A stretch of 34,968 nt of DNA from Rickettsiales bacterium (GTDB lineage Bacteria; Pseudomonadota; Alphaproteobacteria; Rickettsiales; UBA1997): assembly GCA_009693885.1 (NCBI GenBank), contig SHWK01000001.1:1-34968 (forward strand), written 5' to 3'. A program made the position numbers and the translations under genes. The notes under the pieces are model-generated. The model worked only from the letters and a program-made list of their open reading frames with translations, was not told the origin of the DNA and searched no databases. Shown piece by piece: positions 1-7,597 of the stretch; position 1 is the stretch's first letter; each line of letters begins with the position of its first letter.

Positions 1-74
1 GTGAGCACGGATGGAATCGAACCATCGACAACCTGATTAAAAGTCAGGTGCTCTACCGACTGAGCTACGTGCTC
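1..74 (-). tRNA. tRNA-Lys (anticodon UUU)
   Basis: Read on the minus strand, this folds as a full tRNA. A 7-bp acceptor pairs GAGCACG with CGTGCTC, the D stem is GCTC/GAGC, the anticodon stem is CCTGA/TCAGG around loop CTTTTAA, and the T arm is GATGG-TTCGATT-CCATC. The loop centre TTT gives a UUU anticodon, so lysine. The discriminator base is A at position 2. Position 1 is the first C of a possible encoded CCA, which would lie outside the window. Confidence 0.95.
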
Positions 75-174
75 TCACTAAAGAGATCAATCAAAAATTC
101 TGATAAAATGGATATACCAAAAAAGAAGAGCGTGAAATTTCATATCTTCCGCACTCAAAAGTCAACAAAAAATA

Positions 175-1194
175 TTAAATATCCCTATCCATACTTCTTT
201 GATTGCTTTGAATAGGAGAAGTTGTGGATGTGACTGCTAAGACTCTACTTCGAGCAAGCGTACCGGGAGCTCTGCGCAAAAAAGATGAAGGAGTGGTAGT
301 TAAAGGCATCTTTACGCCAGTAATTTCTGGCAAAAAATTATTTTGTGTGGGCTGCGCAGAATACGATTTAGCAAAAAGATCTTTTGGTTTTGGGGCGATA
401 ATAGGTTTTGGTTTTCCTTCAAATACTAGTGTAGGTAAAGTAGTTTTTGGCGTCGTAGTTGATTGCGCCAGAGCGCCTCGTCTTAAATGCCTCTCTGTTG
501 TAGCTAGATAAGACCCTGCAATAACAGGAGCAAATTTTTGATTGAGGGATAATCTGACATCAATATATTTATTATTTCTATTGCTTGCTTTAGGAGTTGT
601 GTATTTATCTGACGAACTAGATTCACTAGATGACCAATTTTCTTCAGAAGAAACATCAGAAACATCTATGTCACTCGATCCTTTATATTGCTCCATCTCC
701 TCATCAATACGACATAATGCCGGAAAGGCACTAGCTAACTTGTTATTAGGAGCAATTGTTTTAGCGCTGACCATCATCGCCTTTAGTTCTTTACTGGCAT
801 TCAATTTAAAACCCAATGGCTGAAGTATAGGAGCGCTGATATCATGCCTATTAAGATTTTTTCTTAATCCTATTTTTTGAGCAACTCTGCTAATCAAACT
901 TCTATTAATAGGCATAACAATGCGAGGCTTTAGCTCAATTACACTTGTAACAACTTGTATATTTTCAACGGGTTTGGCTGCTTTTAGATGAGATCGATTA
1001 TATTTGAATCTATCAATAATTAGATTCATCATTTTTTCTTTTAGTCTCTTTCTTGGATCAACATCCACATCGCTCAATGGCTTGGGTAAATATACCTTTA
1101 GCTCCACCTCCATAATCTGCATAGCAAGATCTTTGCCAGTTGCAAGCTTTATAGGCTTAGTCGGCGCACTTATAACAATAGTTCTTTTAGACAT
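175..1194 (-). CDS. Hypothetical Ser/Thr/Pro-rich protein, 339 aa
   Basis: I do not recognise this protein. The N-terminal half (about residues 1-160) is mixed charged/hydrophobic and looks partly structured. It contains a basic stretch around 48-70 and a Val/Ile-rich segment around 76-100. An acidic/Ser-rich patch follows (about 175-200, with SSSESSSSD-like sequence). The C-terminal 130 residues are Thr/Pro/Ser-rich and probably disordered. No signal peptide or membrane segment is evident. Its start codon lies 3 nt after the pepA stop on the same strand, so it is probably co-transcribed with pepA. Its Ser/Thr/Pro/Arg content differs from the Lys/Asn/Ile-rich neighbours. A secreted effector or lineage-specific protein is possible, but nothing proves it. 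Shadow frames on the plus strand are less convincing because they are split into short pieces. Confidence 0.7.
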   Translation of the reverse strand: MSKRTIVISAPTKPIKLATGKDLAMQIMEVELKVYLPKPLSDVDVDPRKRLKEKMMNLIIDRFKYNRSHLKAAKPVENIQVVTSVIELKPRIVMPINRSLISRVAQKIGLRKNLNRHDISAPILQPLGFKLNASKELKAMMVSAKTIAPNNKLASAFPALCRIDEEMEQYKGSSDIDVSDVSSEENWSSSESSSSDKYTTPKASNRNNKYIDVRLSLNQKFAPVIAGSYLATTERHLRRGALAQSTTTPKTTLPTLVFEGKPKPIIAPKPKDLFAKSYSAQPTQNNFLPEITGVKMPLTTTPSSFLRRAPGTLARSRVLAVTSTTSPIQSNQRSMDRDI

Positions 1195-1197
1195 ATT

Positions 1198-2691
1198 TTA
1201 GTTAACTTTTTTTTCATAAAAATCTTTTACTAACTGATTTAACAAACGCAAGCCATATCCCGTCGCGCCTTTAACCGCCAAAGAATCACCCTTGCCTTTC
1301 CAAGCCACGCCAGCAATATCAAGATGTGCCCATTTTGTCTCACCAACAAATCTTTTTAAAAACTGTGCTGCTGTAGTGCTACCAGCACCTCTTCCTGATC
1401 CAGTATTTCTCATATCAGCAATATCAGAATTGATCATTTCATCATATTCTTCACCAAGAGGAAGTCTCCAAACCGTTTCACCAGAAGCTTTTCCAGCTTT
1501 TTCAATCTGCGCAGATAAATTATCATCGTTAGAAAATAATCCCGCATGAACATCAGCCAAAGCCACTACAATGGCTCCAGTTAAGGTTGCGAGGTCGATG
1601 ATAAATTTTGGCTTAAATTTTGTGTTAGTATAATGAAGGGCGTCAGCCAGCACCAGACGGCCTTCCGCATCAGTATTGATAATTTCAATAGTTTGCCCCG
1701 ACATTGAACGAACCACATCCCCTGGGCGTTGCGCCGTGCCTGAAGGCATATTTTCTACAATGCCAATAACACCAATTGCATTAACTTTTGCTTTGCGCTG
1801 CGCCAAGTTACGAAGCAATCCCACCACTACAGCTGAGCCAGCCATATCGGTTTTCATATCTTCCATATTATTTGCCGGCTTGATTGAAATTCCACCAGTA
1901 TCAAAAGTTACACCCTTGCCAACAAAGGCGATTGGCTGCTCTTTAGAGTTTTTTAAGCCATTCCATTTTAATATAACTAATTGTGATTCTTTATCGCTAC
2001 CCTGCCCCACACCAAGAAGCGAGCCCATTCCCAGCTTTGTCATTTCTTTTTCGCCAAGCACTTCAACTTCTAATCCATCTTTTTTTAGAGTTTTGCAAAT
2101 TTCTGCATAGCTTTCTGGATTCAATATATTAGATGGTTCAGAGACCAAATCACGAACGAAGAAAATATTTTTTGCTAAAATTTCTAACTCAGAAAATTCT
2201 TTTTTTACTGAAATTAAATCACTTGTGGCAACGCTTATAGCGCCGATCTTTAACTCTTTATCTTTTTTTCTTTTCTCAAAATATTTATTGAAACGATAGC
2301 TTTGTAAAACTGCACCAAAAGCTAAATTGCAATGATTTTCAACGTTTTCCCCTTTTGGTTTTACTTTGCCATTTGCATCAATTTCGAATCCAAAAAACAA
2401 TGTCGCATCTTTTATTTTAGTGACATTCAAAAATGAAACAATTTTTGCTCCAGCTTTTTGCAAAGAATTTGCATCTAATTTTTTTTCTTCGCCAAGTCCA
2501 GCAACAACAAGGGTTTTGCCTTCAAATGAAACCAAATGCGCGCCGCTTTTCCCCGTGAAATCAAATTGCTCTTTAGCAAATTTAACTGGCGCAAAAGTTG
2601 ATTTCTTTACTTCTTCTTCAGTTAAAATTAAAACTGGTACAGAATTTTTAAGAGCAGAAAATGATGTGGGATTAGAAAAATTTATTTTCAT
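1198..2691 (-). CDS. pepA: Leucyl aminopeptidase (M17 family, PepA)
   Basis: This is a cytosolic di-metal aminopeptidase that removes N-terminal residues, with leucine preferred, during peptide turnover. At 497 aa it has normal family length. The C-terminal catalytic domain carries the metal/active-site motifs VGKGVTFDTGG (258-268, metal ligands K259 and D264), a second conserved Lys at 271, D282 in KTDMAG, and the M17 signature NTDAEGRL (339-346). The N-terminal domain (about 1-160) is the variable M17 N-domain. The start is ATG, and 64 nt separate it from the divergent TauE/SafE-like gene. The unknown 339-aa gene follows 3 nt after its stop. Identification is secure from the motifs. Confidence 0.96.
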   Translation of the reverse strand: MKINFSNPTSFSALKNSVPVLILTEEEVKKSTFAPVKFAKEQFDFTGKSGAHLVSFEGKTLVVAGLGEEKKLDANSLQKAGAKIVSFLNVTKIKDATLFFGFEIDANGKVKPKGENVENHCNLAFGAVLQSYRFNKYFEKRKKDKELKIGAISVATSDLISVKKEFSELEILAKNIFFVRDLVSEPSNILNPESYAEICKTLKKDGLEVEVLGEKEMTKLGMGSLLGVGQGSDKESQLVILKWNGLKNSKEQPIAFVGKGVTFDTGGISIKPANNMEDMKTDMAGSAVVVGLLRNLAQRKAKVNAIGVIGIVENMPSGTAQRPGDVVRSMSGQTIEIINTDAEGRLVLADALHYTNTKFKPKFIIDLATLTGAIVVALADVHAGLFSNDDNLSAQIEKAGKASGETVWRLPLGEEYDEMINSDIADMRNTGSGRGAGSTTAAQFLKRFVGETKWAHLDIAGVAWKGKGDSLAVKGATGYGLRLLNQLVKDFYEKKVN

Positions 2692-2755
2692 GATTATTTA
2701 ATGAATATTTATAACAAAGACACCTACGAGTAAGACTAAACAAACATTTGAAAAA

Positions 2756-3463
2756 ATGCAAAGCTATAATTTGACTATTCTAATATCGCTGATCAATCTC
2801 GGTTTTTTTGGCGGCTTCACCCATTGCAGCGGAATGTGCGGCCCCTTTGTGCTGACACAAGTTTCAAATCGCTTGCAAAATATTTCTCTGGCACAATTTT
2901 CGCGTTTTGAAAAATTACGCAGCATGGCTTTATTGCCTTATCATTGTGGCAGAATCACTACTTATATATGTATTGGATTTTTTTGCTCTCTCATCACTAA
3001 AAATCTTCAAGAGATTGACGGTTTTAATATTATCAGCGGATTACTGCTTTTATTTGCCGCTGCATTTTTCTTGCAAAATCTCTTCGGTAGAAAAATATTT
3101 AAATTTAATTTTCGATTACCATTTCACTTGCCAAAAATTAAAAATCCGTCAATATTAAAAAAACTTTTTCAAAACCCTTATGGTTTTAATGGATTTTTAT
3201 TAGGAATAATCTTAGGATTCATTCCCTGCGGTCTGCTTTATGGAGCATTTGCTCTTTCAGCATCAATCGCCAACCCAATGCTTGCAGCGTTAGGAATGTT
3301 CTTGTTCGGAATCATGACTTTTCCGGCCCTCTTCCTTACTGCTTCGGGCGGATATTTTTTCTTGAAACTCACTAAGGTGAATTTCAAACTGATTTCTAAA
3401 ATAATAATGTTAATTAACGCCATAACACTTGGCGTTATGGGTCTCGAACTAATTATAAAATAA
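2756..3463 (+). CDS. TauE/SafE-like (DsbD_2-type) membrane protein linked to cbb3 oxidase
   Basis: This is a polytopic inner-membrane protein of 235 aa with about six hydrophobic segments. The first segment ends in GGFTHCSGMCGP (about residues 19-30), the HCxGMCGP signature of the sulfite exporter TauE/SafE-like group in the DsbD transmembrane superfamily. A second conserved turn, LGFIPCGLLYGA (about 152-163), mirrors it, as expected for an inverted-repeat fold with paired Cys. Members of this group are often encoded beside ccoNOQP/ccoGHIS and are thought to help metal or redox handling during cbb3 assembly. That role is from family context, not shown here. The gene ends 2 nt before ccoN, so the two are almost certainly co-transcribed. 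Substrate is unknown. Confidence 0.82.
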   Translation: MQSYNLTILISLINLGFFGGFTHCSGMCGPFVLTQVSNRLQNISLAQFSRFEKLRSMALLPYHCGRITTYICIGFFCSLITKNLQEIDGFNIISGLLLLFAAAFFLQNLFGRKIFKFNFRLPFHLPKIKNPSILKKLFQNPYGFNGFLLGIILGFIPCGLLYGAFALSASIANPMLAALGMFLFGIMTFPALFLTASGGYFFLKLTKVNFKLISKIIMLINAITLGVMGLELIIK

Positions 3464-3465
3464 CA

Positions 3466-4893
3466 ATGGCATCAAACCAGATATCTCAAGCTCCAGTCGA
3501 TTATAATTACGACATCATCAAACTATTCACTCTAGCCGCCACTTTTTGGGGAATCATCGGATTTTCGGTTGGCGTTCTCATTGCCTCGCAACTAACTTTT
3601 CCACTTTTAAATTTTGATATTGAATGGTTAAGCTTCGGCAGATTGCGCCCTCTGCACACTTCTGCAGTTATTTTTGCCTTTGGTGGAAATGTCCTTTTTG
3701 CTACTAGTTTTTTTGTAGTGCAGCGCACTTGTCAAACAAGACTTTGGGGCCGCGATTCTTTACTTAAATTTATTTTTTGGGGCTACCAATTATTTATAAT
3801 AATGGCCGCGATTGGCTATATTAATGGCGTTACGCAAGCCAAAGAATATGCTGAACCAGAATGGTACGCTGATTTATGGCTAACCATAGTTTGGGTTTGC
3901 TACTTTTTTGTTTTTATTCTCACATTAAAAAATCGTCAAGAGCCGCATATTTATGTGGCCAACTGGTTTTATTTGGCTTTTATTGTTACGGTTGCAATCT
4001 TGCATATTGTTAATAATTTAGCGATTCCTTTGCGTCTTGATTCTACTCATAGTTATTCATTATTTGGTGGTGTACAAAGTGCGATGATCCAATGGTGGTA
4101 TGGTCATAATGCGGTTGGATTTTTTCTTACTGCGGGTTTTATCGGAATTTTATATTATTACATTCCTAAAAGAGCTAATCGCCCAGTTTATTCTTATCGC
4201 CTTTCAATTTTGCATTTTTGGTCTTTGATTTTTATTTATATTTGGGCGGGCCCTCATCACTTGCATTATACTTCTCTGCCTGATTGGGTACAAACTCTTG
4301 GAATGACATTCTCAATCATGCTATGGATGCCATCTTGGGGCGGCATGATCAACGGTATAATGACTCTCTCCGGTGCGTGGCACAAATTGCGCGAAGATCC
4401 AGTATTGCGCTTCTTAATCACTGCCGTCGCTTTCTATGGCATGAGCACTTTTGAAGGTCCATTAATGGCGATCAAATCCGTCAATTCACTATCGCATTAC
4501 ACTGATTGGACAATCGGCCATGTACATTCTGGCGCTCTCGGATGGGTTGCGATGATAAGCTTCGGAGCCCTTTATCATATGGTACCAATCTTGTGGAATA
4601 AAAAAGATCTATACTCAATCAAATGGGTTAGTGTGCATTTTTGGCTCGCCTCAATCGGTATTGTTCTCTACATCACTGCGATGTGGATTTCTGGCATCAT
4701 GCAAGGCCTAATGTGGCGCGCTTATGATGATATGGGATTCCTACAATACTCATTCATTGAAACAGTCGTAGCAACACATCCACTTTATTTAACCAGAGCA
4801 ATCGGAGGAGTATTTTTCCTTAGCGGCGCTTGTTTAATGGCCTATAATTTCTACAAAACAATTCGCTACGCGCCTATTGCGCAAGCAAAATAA
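3466..4893 (+). CDS. ccoN: cbb3-type cytochrome c oxidase subunit I (CcoN)
   Basis: This is the catalytic subunit of the high-affinity proton-pumping cbb3 oxidase in the inner membrane, which reduces O2 to water. At 475 aa it has normal length with about 12 membrane helices. All expected ligands are visible: H64 in RPLHTS and H352/H354 in IGHVHSG for hemes b and b3, and CuB ligands H214 (WWYGHN) and H264/H265 (GPHHLHYTSLPDW). Y258 lies six residues before H264, where the cross-linked active-site Tyr of cbb3 enzymes is expected. It starts 2 nt after the TauE/SafE-like gene and is followed 13 nt later by ccoO. No FNR/FixK-type TTGAT-N4-ATCAA box was seen upstream of the cluster. Confidence 0.97.
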   Translation: MASNQISQAPVDYNYDIIKLFTLAATFWGIIGFSVGVLIASQLTFPLLNFDIEWLSFGRLRPLHTSAVIFAFGGNVLFATSFFVVQRTCQTRLWGRDSLLKFIFWGYQLFIIMAAIGYINGVTQAKEYAEPEWYADLWLTIVWVCYFFVFILTLKNRQEPHIYVANWFYLAFIVTVAILHIVNNLAIPLRLDSTHSYSLFGGVQSAMIQWWYGHNAVGFFLTAGFIGILYYYIPKRANRPVYSYRLSILHFWSLIFIYIWAGPHHLHYTSLPDWVQTLGMTFSIMLWMPSWGGMINGIMTLSGAWHKLREDPVLRFLITAVAFYGMSTFEGPLMAIKSVNSLSHYTDWTIGHVHSGALGWVAMISFGALYHMVPILWNKKDLYSIKWVSVHFWLASIGIVLYITAMWISGIMQGLMWRAYDDMGFLQYSFIETVVATHPLYLTRAIGGVFFLSGACLMAYNFYKTIRYAPIAQAK

Positions 4894-4906
4894 GCAAAGT
4901 TTTATT

Positions 4907-5635
4907 ATGTTTAAACACGATAAAATCGAGAAAAGCTCGATACTACTTTTAATATTAACTGTGATCGTAATTTCAATCGGCGGATTAATTGAAATCACGC
5001 CACTTTTTCGTATCGAAACCACAATTGAAAAAGTTGAAGGCATGCGGCCTTATACCCCGCTTGAGCTGGCTGGATCAAAAATCTATAAACGCGAAGGATG
5101 TTATGGCTGCCATTCACAACAAATTCGCGTTTTGCGTGATGAGGTTGAGCGCTATGGTCACTACTCTCTTGCGGCTGAAAGCATGTATGATTTTCCTTTT
5201 CAATGGGGCTCAAAACGCACAGGGCCAGATCTAGCGCGCATCGGTGGCAAATATTCTGATCAATGGCATGTTATGCATTTGGTAAATCCACGCTCAGTTG
5301 TGCCACAATCAATCATGCCGGGTTATAAATTTTTAGTTGAGCGCGATGCTGATATTTCTGGTCTACAAGATGATATTGCCGTGTTACGCAAACTTGGCAC
5401 GCCATATAGTGATGAGATGGAGCAAAACGCCGTCAGTGATGCGGTGCTACAAGCATCAAACGATCGCGACACTTCTGGATTAGAAAAAAGATACGGCAAA
5501 AAAATCAACATCCATGATTTTGATGGCAATCCTGATCGTGTTTCTGAAATGGATGCTCTGGTTGCTTATCTACAAATGCTTGGATCACTAGTTGATTTTT
5601 CAAAATATGAGCCAGCAACAAAAGAGAAAAAATAA
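4907..5635 (+). CDS. ccoO: cbb3-type cytochrome c oxidase subunit II, monoheme cytochrome c (CcoO)
   Basis: CcoO is a membrane-anchored c-type cytochrome that feeds electrons to CcoN. I chose the ATG at 4907 (242 aa, starting MFKHDKIEKS). An upstream in-frame TTG at 4877 would overlap ccoN and gives a polar extension that the family lacks. The protein has one N-terminal anchor helix (about 11-30) and a CYGCH heme c motif (C65, C68, H69). A conserved Tyr/Trp-rich FDxPFQWGSKRTGPDLAR-like segment lies around 96-111. M137 in QSIMPGY is the probable axial heme ligand. The stop codon overlaps the ccoQ start by 1 nt (TAATG), so translation is probably coupled. The family usually ends with a longer helical tail, and length here is near normal. 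Confidence 0.96.
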   Translation: MFKHDKIEKSSILLLILTVIVISIGGLIEITPLFRIETTIEKVEGMRPYTPLELAGSKIYKREGCYGCHSQQIRVLRDEVERYGHYSLAAESMYDFPFQWGSKRTGPDLARIGGKYSDQWHVMHLVNPRSVVPQSIMPGYKFLVERDADISGLQDDIAVLRKLGTPYSDEMEQNAVSDAVLQASNDRDTSGLEKRYGKKINIHDFDGNPDRVSEMDALVAYLQMLGSLVDFSKYEPATKEKK

Positions 5636-5781
5636 TGGACTTCATCATCAATAATGCAGCCACAATCGCTACAATATTTTTCTTTATAGCATTTTGTTAC
5701 GCCGTTTTTTATGCCTTTAGCAAAAAGAATAAAAAGCAGTTTGAGGAATCCGCAAAGATTCCTTTAGATGGAGATAGATAG
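5635..5781 (+). CDS. ccoQ: cbb3 oxidase small subunit CcoQ (48 aa)
   Basis: This short gene begins at the ATG that overlaps the ccoO stop by 1 nt. It encodes 48 aa: a single membrane helix (about 8-28, rich in Phe/Ile/Ala/Tyr) followed by a basic turn (SKKNKK) and the tail FEESAKIPLDGDR. The helix plus a tail resembling F-E-E-A-A-x-L-P-L-D is the hallmark of CcoQ/FixQ, which stabilises the interaction of CcoP with the CcoNO core. Position after ccoO is canonical. The expected next gene, ccoP, is absent. Instead a degenerate copy of the CcoQ tail follows in the same frame, then a convergent gene. Confidence 0.9.
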   Translation: MDFIINNAATIATIFFFIAFCYAVFYAFSKKNKKQFEESAKIPLDGDR

Positions 5782-5829
5782 GAGTAGTTTGAGGAATCTA
5801 TAAGAATCCCTCTAGATGTTAATAGATAA
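5740..5829 (+). repeat. Imperfect tandem duplication of the ccoQ 3' end
   Basis: Two copies of a 42-nt unit begin 48 nt apart. Copy 1 (5740-5781) encodes FEESAKIPLDGDR and a stop. Copy 2 (5788-5829) is in the same reading frame after two stop codons (TAG at 5779 and 5785) and encodes FEESIRIPLDVNR and a stop. By my count 31 of 42 bases match. The first stop lies at the junction, so copy 2 is translated only by readthrough. It is probably a decayed remnant of duplication or recombination at the point where ccoP would normally begin. Confidence 0.75.
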
Positions 5830-5860
5830 AGATAAAGTGCGATTCATGCTAAAAGCAAGA

Positions 5861-6256
5861 TTAGTTTTGGTTAACAAAAAACTTAATCCGACTCAATTCT
5901 TTACCACAAATAGGATCAACCCTGATCAACTCTTGTTTCCCATCAAAAATCTTAGTCAAAACCATCACAACCCCATCATCTTCTTTGACAGAATCAATAC
6001 CCTGTGCAATATTTATTTTTGTCACTTCAGGGCATTTTGACACTATAGTATTTTGCAACTCTTTATTATGACGCACAATTTCAAACGCCGCTATCGACAC
6101 CACTAAAACTATAAAAAGCGCAAACACCGTTGATTTTAACAAAATCATAGTTTTGCTATATTTTTTTGTTGGTGCTGAAGTGGAATGGTAATGTTTTTCA
6201 TGACTATTGTCGCGACGATCGTGGCTTTGGGTGCTTGATCTTCTATTATTATACAT
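5861..6256 (-). CDS. Hypothetical single-pass membrane protein, 131 aa
   Basis: I do not recognise the family with certainty. The protein has a hydrophilic N-terminus rich in His, Ser, Arg and Asn (1-36), then one membrane helix (about 37-60), then a small C-terminal domain (about 65-131). That domain contains the stretch GVVMVLTKIFDGKQELIRVDP and two Cys (in SKCPEV and PICGKE). The predicted topology is a cytoplasmic N-tail with a periplasmic domain. It resembles in outline small alphaproteobacterial anchored proteins such as DUF6476, but that comparison is weak. Its start lies 7 nt after the kbl stop on the same strand, so it is probably the distal gene of a kbl transcript. It is convergent with ccoQ. 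Confidence 0.75.
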   Translation of the reverse strand: MYNNRRSSTQSHDRRDNSHEKHYHSTSAPTKKYSKTMILLKSTVFALFIVLVVSIAAFEIVRHNKELQNTIVSKCPEVTKINIAQGIDSVKEDDGVVMVLTKIFDGKQELIRVDPICGKELSRIKFFVNQN

Positions 6257-6263
6257 AAGTTTA

Positions 6264-7469
6264 TTATTTAATTAATTGTAATTTTTTACCAACCTTAATA
6301 AATGCAGCAATGGCGCGATCTAAATGCTCTCTATCATGAGAAGCAGAAATTTGCACACGAATGCGCGCTTCATTTTTTGGTACTACAGGAAAAGAAAAAG
6401 CAATAACATAAATTCCCTCTTCTTCAATCATCATTTTTGCAACTTTAGATGCAAGTACCGCATCCCCAAACATCACTGGCATTATTGGATGTACACCAGT
6501 TCTAATATTAAAGCCAGCCTCAACCATTTTTCCTCTAAAATAAGCAGTGTTATCGGCTAATTTTTTAATTAAGTTTTTTGATTGTTTGAGCATTTCAATT
6601 ATTTCAATCCCAACAGCAGCAACCATTGGCAGCACATTGTTAGAAAAAAGATATGGACGACTTTTGTTGCGCAACTTATCAATAATTTCTTTTTTAGAAG
6701 CGATGAAGCCACCACCAGAGCCACCTAAAGCCTTACCAAGAGTACTAGTCAGAATATCAACCCTACCCTCAACTCCGCATAATTCTAATGTTCCACGACC
6801 GTTAGCACCAATAAATCCGGTTGCGTGCGAGTCATCAACCAAAACCATCGCATTATATTTATCAGCTAAATCACAAATTTCTTTTAATTTAGCAATGTCG
6901 CCATCCATTGAAAATACACCGTCGGTAACGATCAGGCGATTTTTAGAATTTTGTGCAGCTTTTAATTTTTCTTCTAAATCTGCCATATCATCAAATTTAT
7001 AGAAGTGACGCGCGGCCTTGCACAACCTAATTCCATCAATTAAACTTGCATGATTTAAATCAGCAGAAACAATTGAATCATTTTCATCTAATAGCGCTGA
7101 GAACACGCCACCATTAGCGGTAAAGCATGATGAATAAGTTATGACATCTTCAAATCCAAGAAATTCGGCTAATTTTTTTTCAAATATTTTATGAAGATCA
7201 AAAGTGCCGCAGATGAAACGCACAGAAGCGGTTCCAAGACCATATTTATCGAGAGATTTTTTAGCGACTTCAACTAAATTATTGTTATTTGCCAAACCCA
7301 AATAATTGTTAGCACAAAAATTTAAAACACGTTTTTTTGTACCATTAATAGCAATTTCAATATCTGAAGATTGGGCACTAATAATTTGATATTCGTTTTT
7401 GTAAAGAGCATTTTCCTTAAGGGAGTCTAATTCTTTTGTAATATTGTTTAGAAAATTTTGCTGCATCAT
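6264..7469 (-). CDS. kbl: Glycine C-acetyltransferase (2-amino-3-ketobutyrate CoA ligase)
   Basis: This PLP enzyme interconverts 2-amino-3-ketobutyrate plus CoA with glycine plus acetyl-CoA, in threonine degradation. At 401 aa it has normal length. Family features include NFCANNYLGLA (50-60), SVRFICGT (82-89), LNHASLIDG (138-146), DDSHATGF (212-219) and the PLP lysine in STLGKALGGSGGG (K246). The phrases SVRFICGT and NFCANNYLGL separate it from the related 5-aminolevulinate synthase and BioF. Two consecutive ATGs occur at the start, and either could be used. Threonine dehydrogenase (tdh), its usual partner, is not in the window, so the source of the substrate is unclear. It is divergent from the bufferin-like cluster. 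Confidence 0.93.
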   Translation of the reverse strand: MMQQNFLNNITKELDSLKENALYKNEYQIISAQSSDIEIAINGTKKRVLNFCANNYLGLANNNNLVEVAKKSLDKYGLGTASVRFICGTFDLHKIFEKKLAEFLGFEDVITYSSCFTANGGVFSALLDENDSIVSADLNHASLIDGIRLCKAARHFYKFDDMADLEEKLKAAQNSKNRLIVTDGVFSMDGDIAKLKEICDLADKYNAMVLVDDSHATGFIGANGRGTLELCGVEGRVDILTSTLGKALGGSGGGFIASKKEIIDKLRNKSRPYLFSNNVLPMVAAVGIEIIEMLKQSKNLIKKLADNTAYFRGKMVEAGFNIRTGVHPIMPVMFGDAVLASKVAKMMIEEEGIYVIAFSFPVVPKNEARIRVQISASHDREHLDRAIAAFIKVGKKLQLIK

Positions 7470-7528
7470 TGTGTTGAAAAATATATTGTTAAAAAAATAA
7501 AATTGACTTTCTTGCAGTAGAGCCTAAG

Positions 7529-7557
7529 TTGATCAGCGCTATAAAAAGCATTACAAA
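7529..7557 (+). promoter_or_regulatory. Possible sigma-70-type promoter of the bufferin-like cluster
   Basis: In the 128-bp divergent region before the precursor gene, TTGATC (7529-7534) and TACAAA (7552-7557) are separated by 17 nt. This would start transcription about 35 nt before the ATG at 7598. A second TTGACT at 7503 lacks a matched -10 box. In such AT-rich DNA, chance matches are common, so this is tentative. No clear operator palindrome for a known metal regulator was found. Confidence 0.3.
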
Positions 7558-7597
7558 CTAAAATAATATAAAATAATAATCAAAAAACAGAATAATT

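Noticed and set aside
139..165. Possible minus-strand promoter for tRNA-Lys (TTGACT and TATGAA)
   Set aside because: The spacer is only 15 nt and the start would be over 50 nt from the tRNA. It is not convincing in AT-rich sequence.
2692..3465. FNR/FixK-type operator upstream of the cbb3 cluster
   Set aside because: No TTGAT-N4-ATCAA-like palindrome was found in the pepA divergent gap or before ccoN.
4877..4906. Upstream TTG start for ccoO giving ten extra residues
   Set aside because: It would overlap ccoN by 17 nt and add a polar extension not seen in CcoO. The ATG at 4907 gives the normal N-terminal anchor.
6264..7469. Reading the Kbl gene as 5-aminolevulinate synthase (HemA) or BioF
   Set aside because: The SVRFICGT and NFCANNYLGL phrases are typical of glycine C-acetyltransferase.
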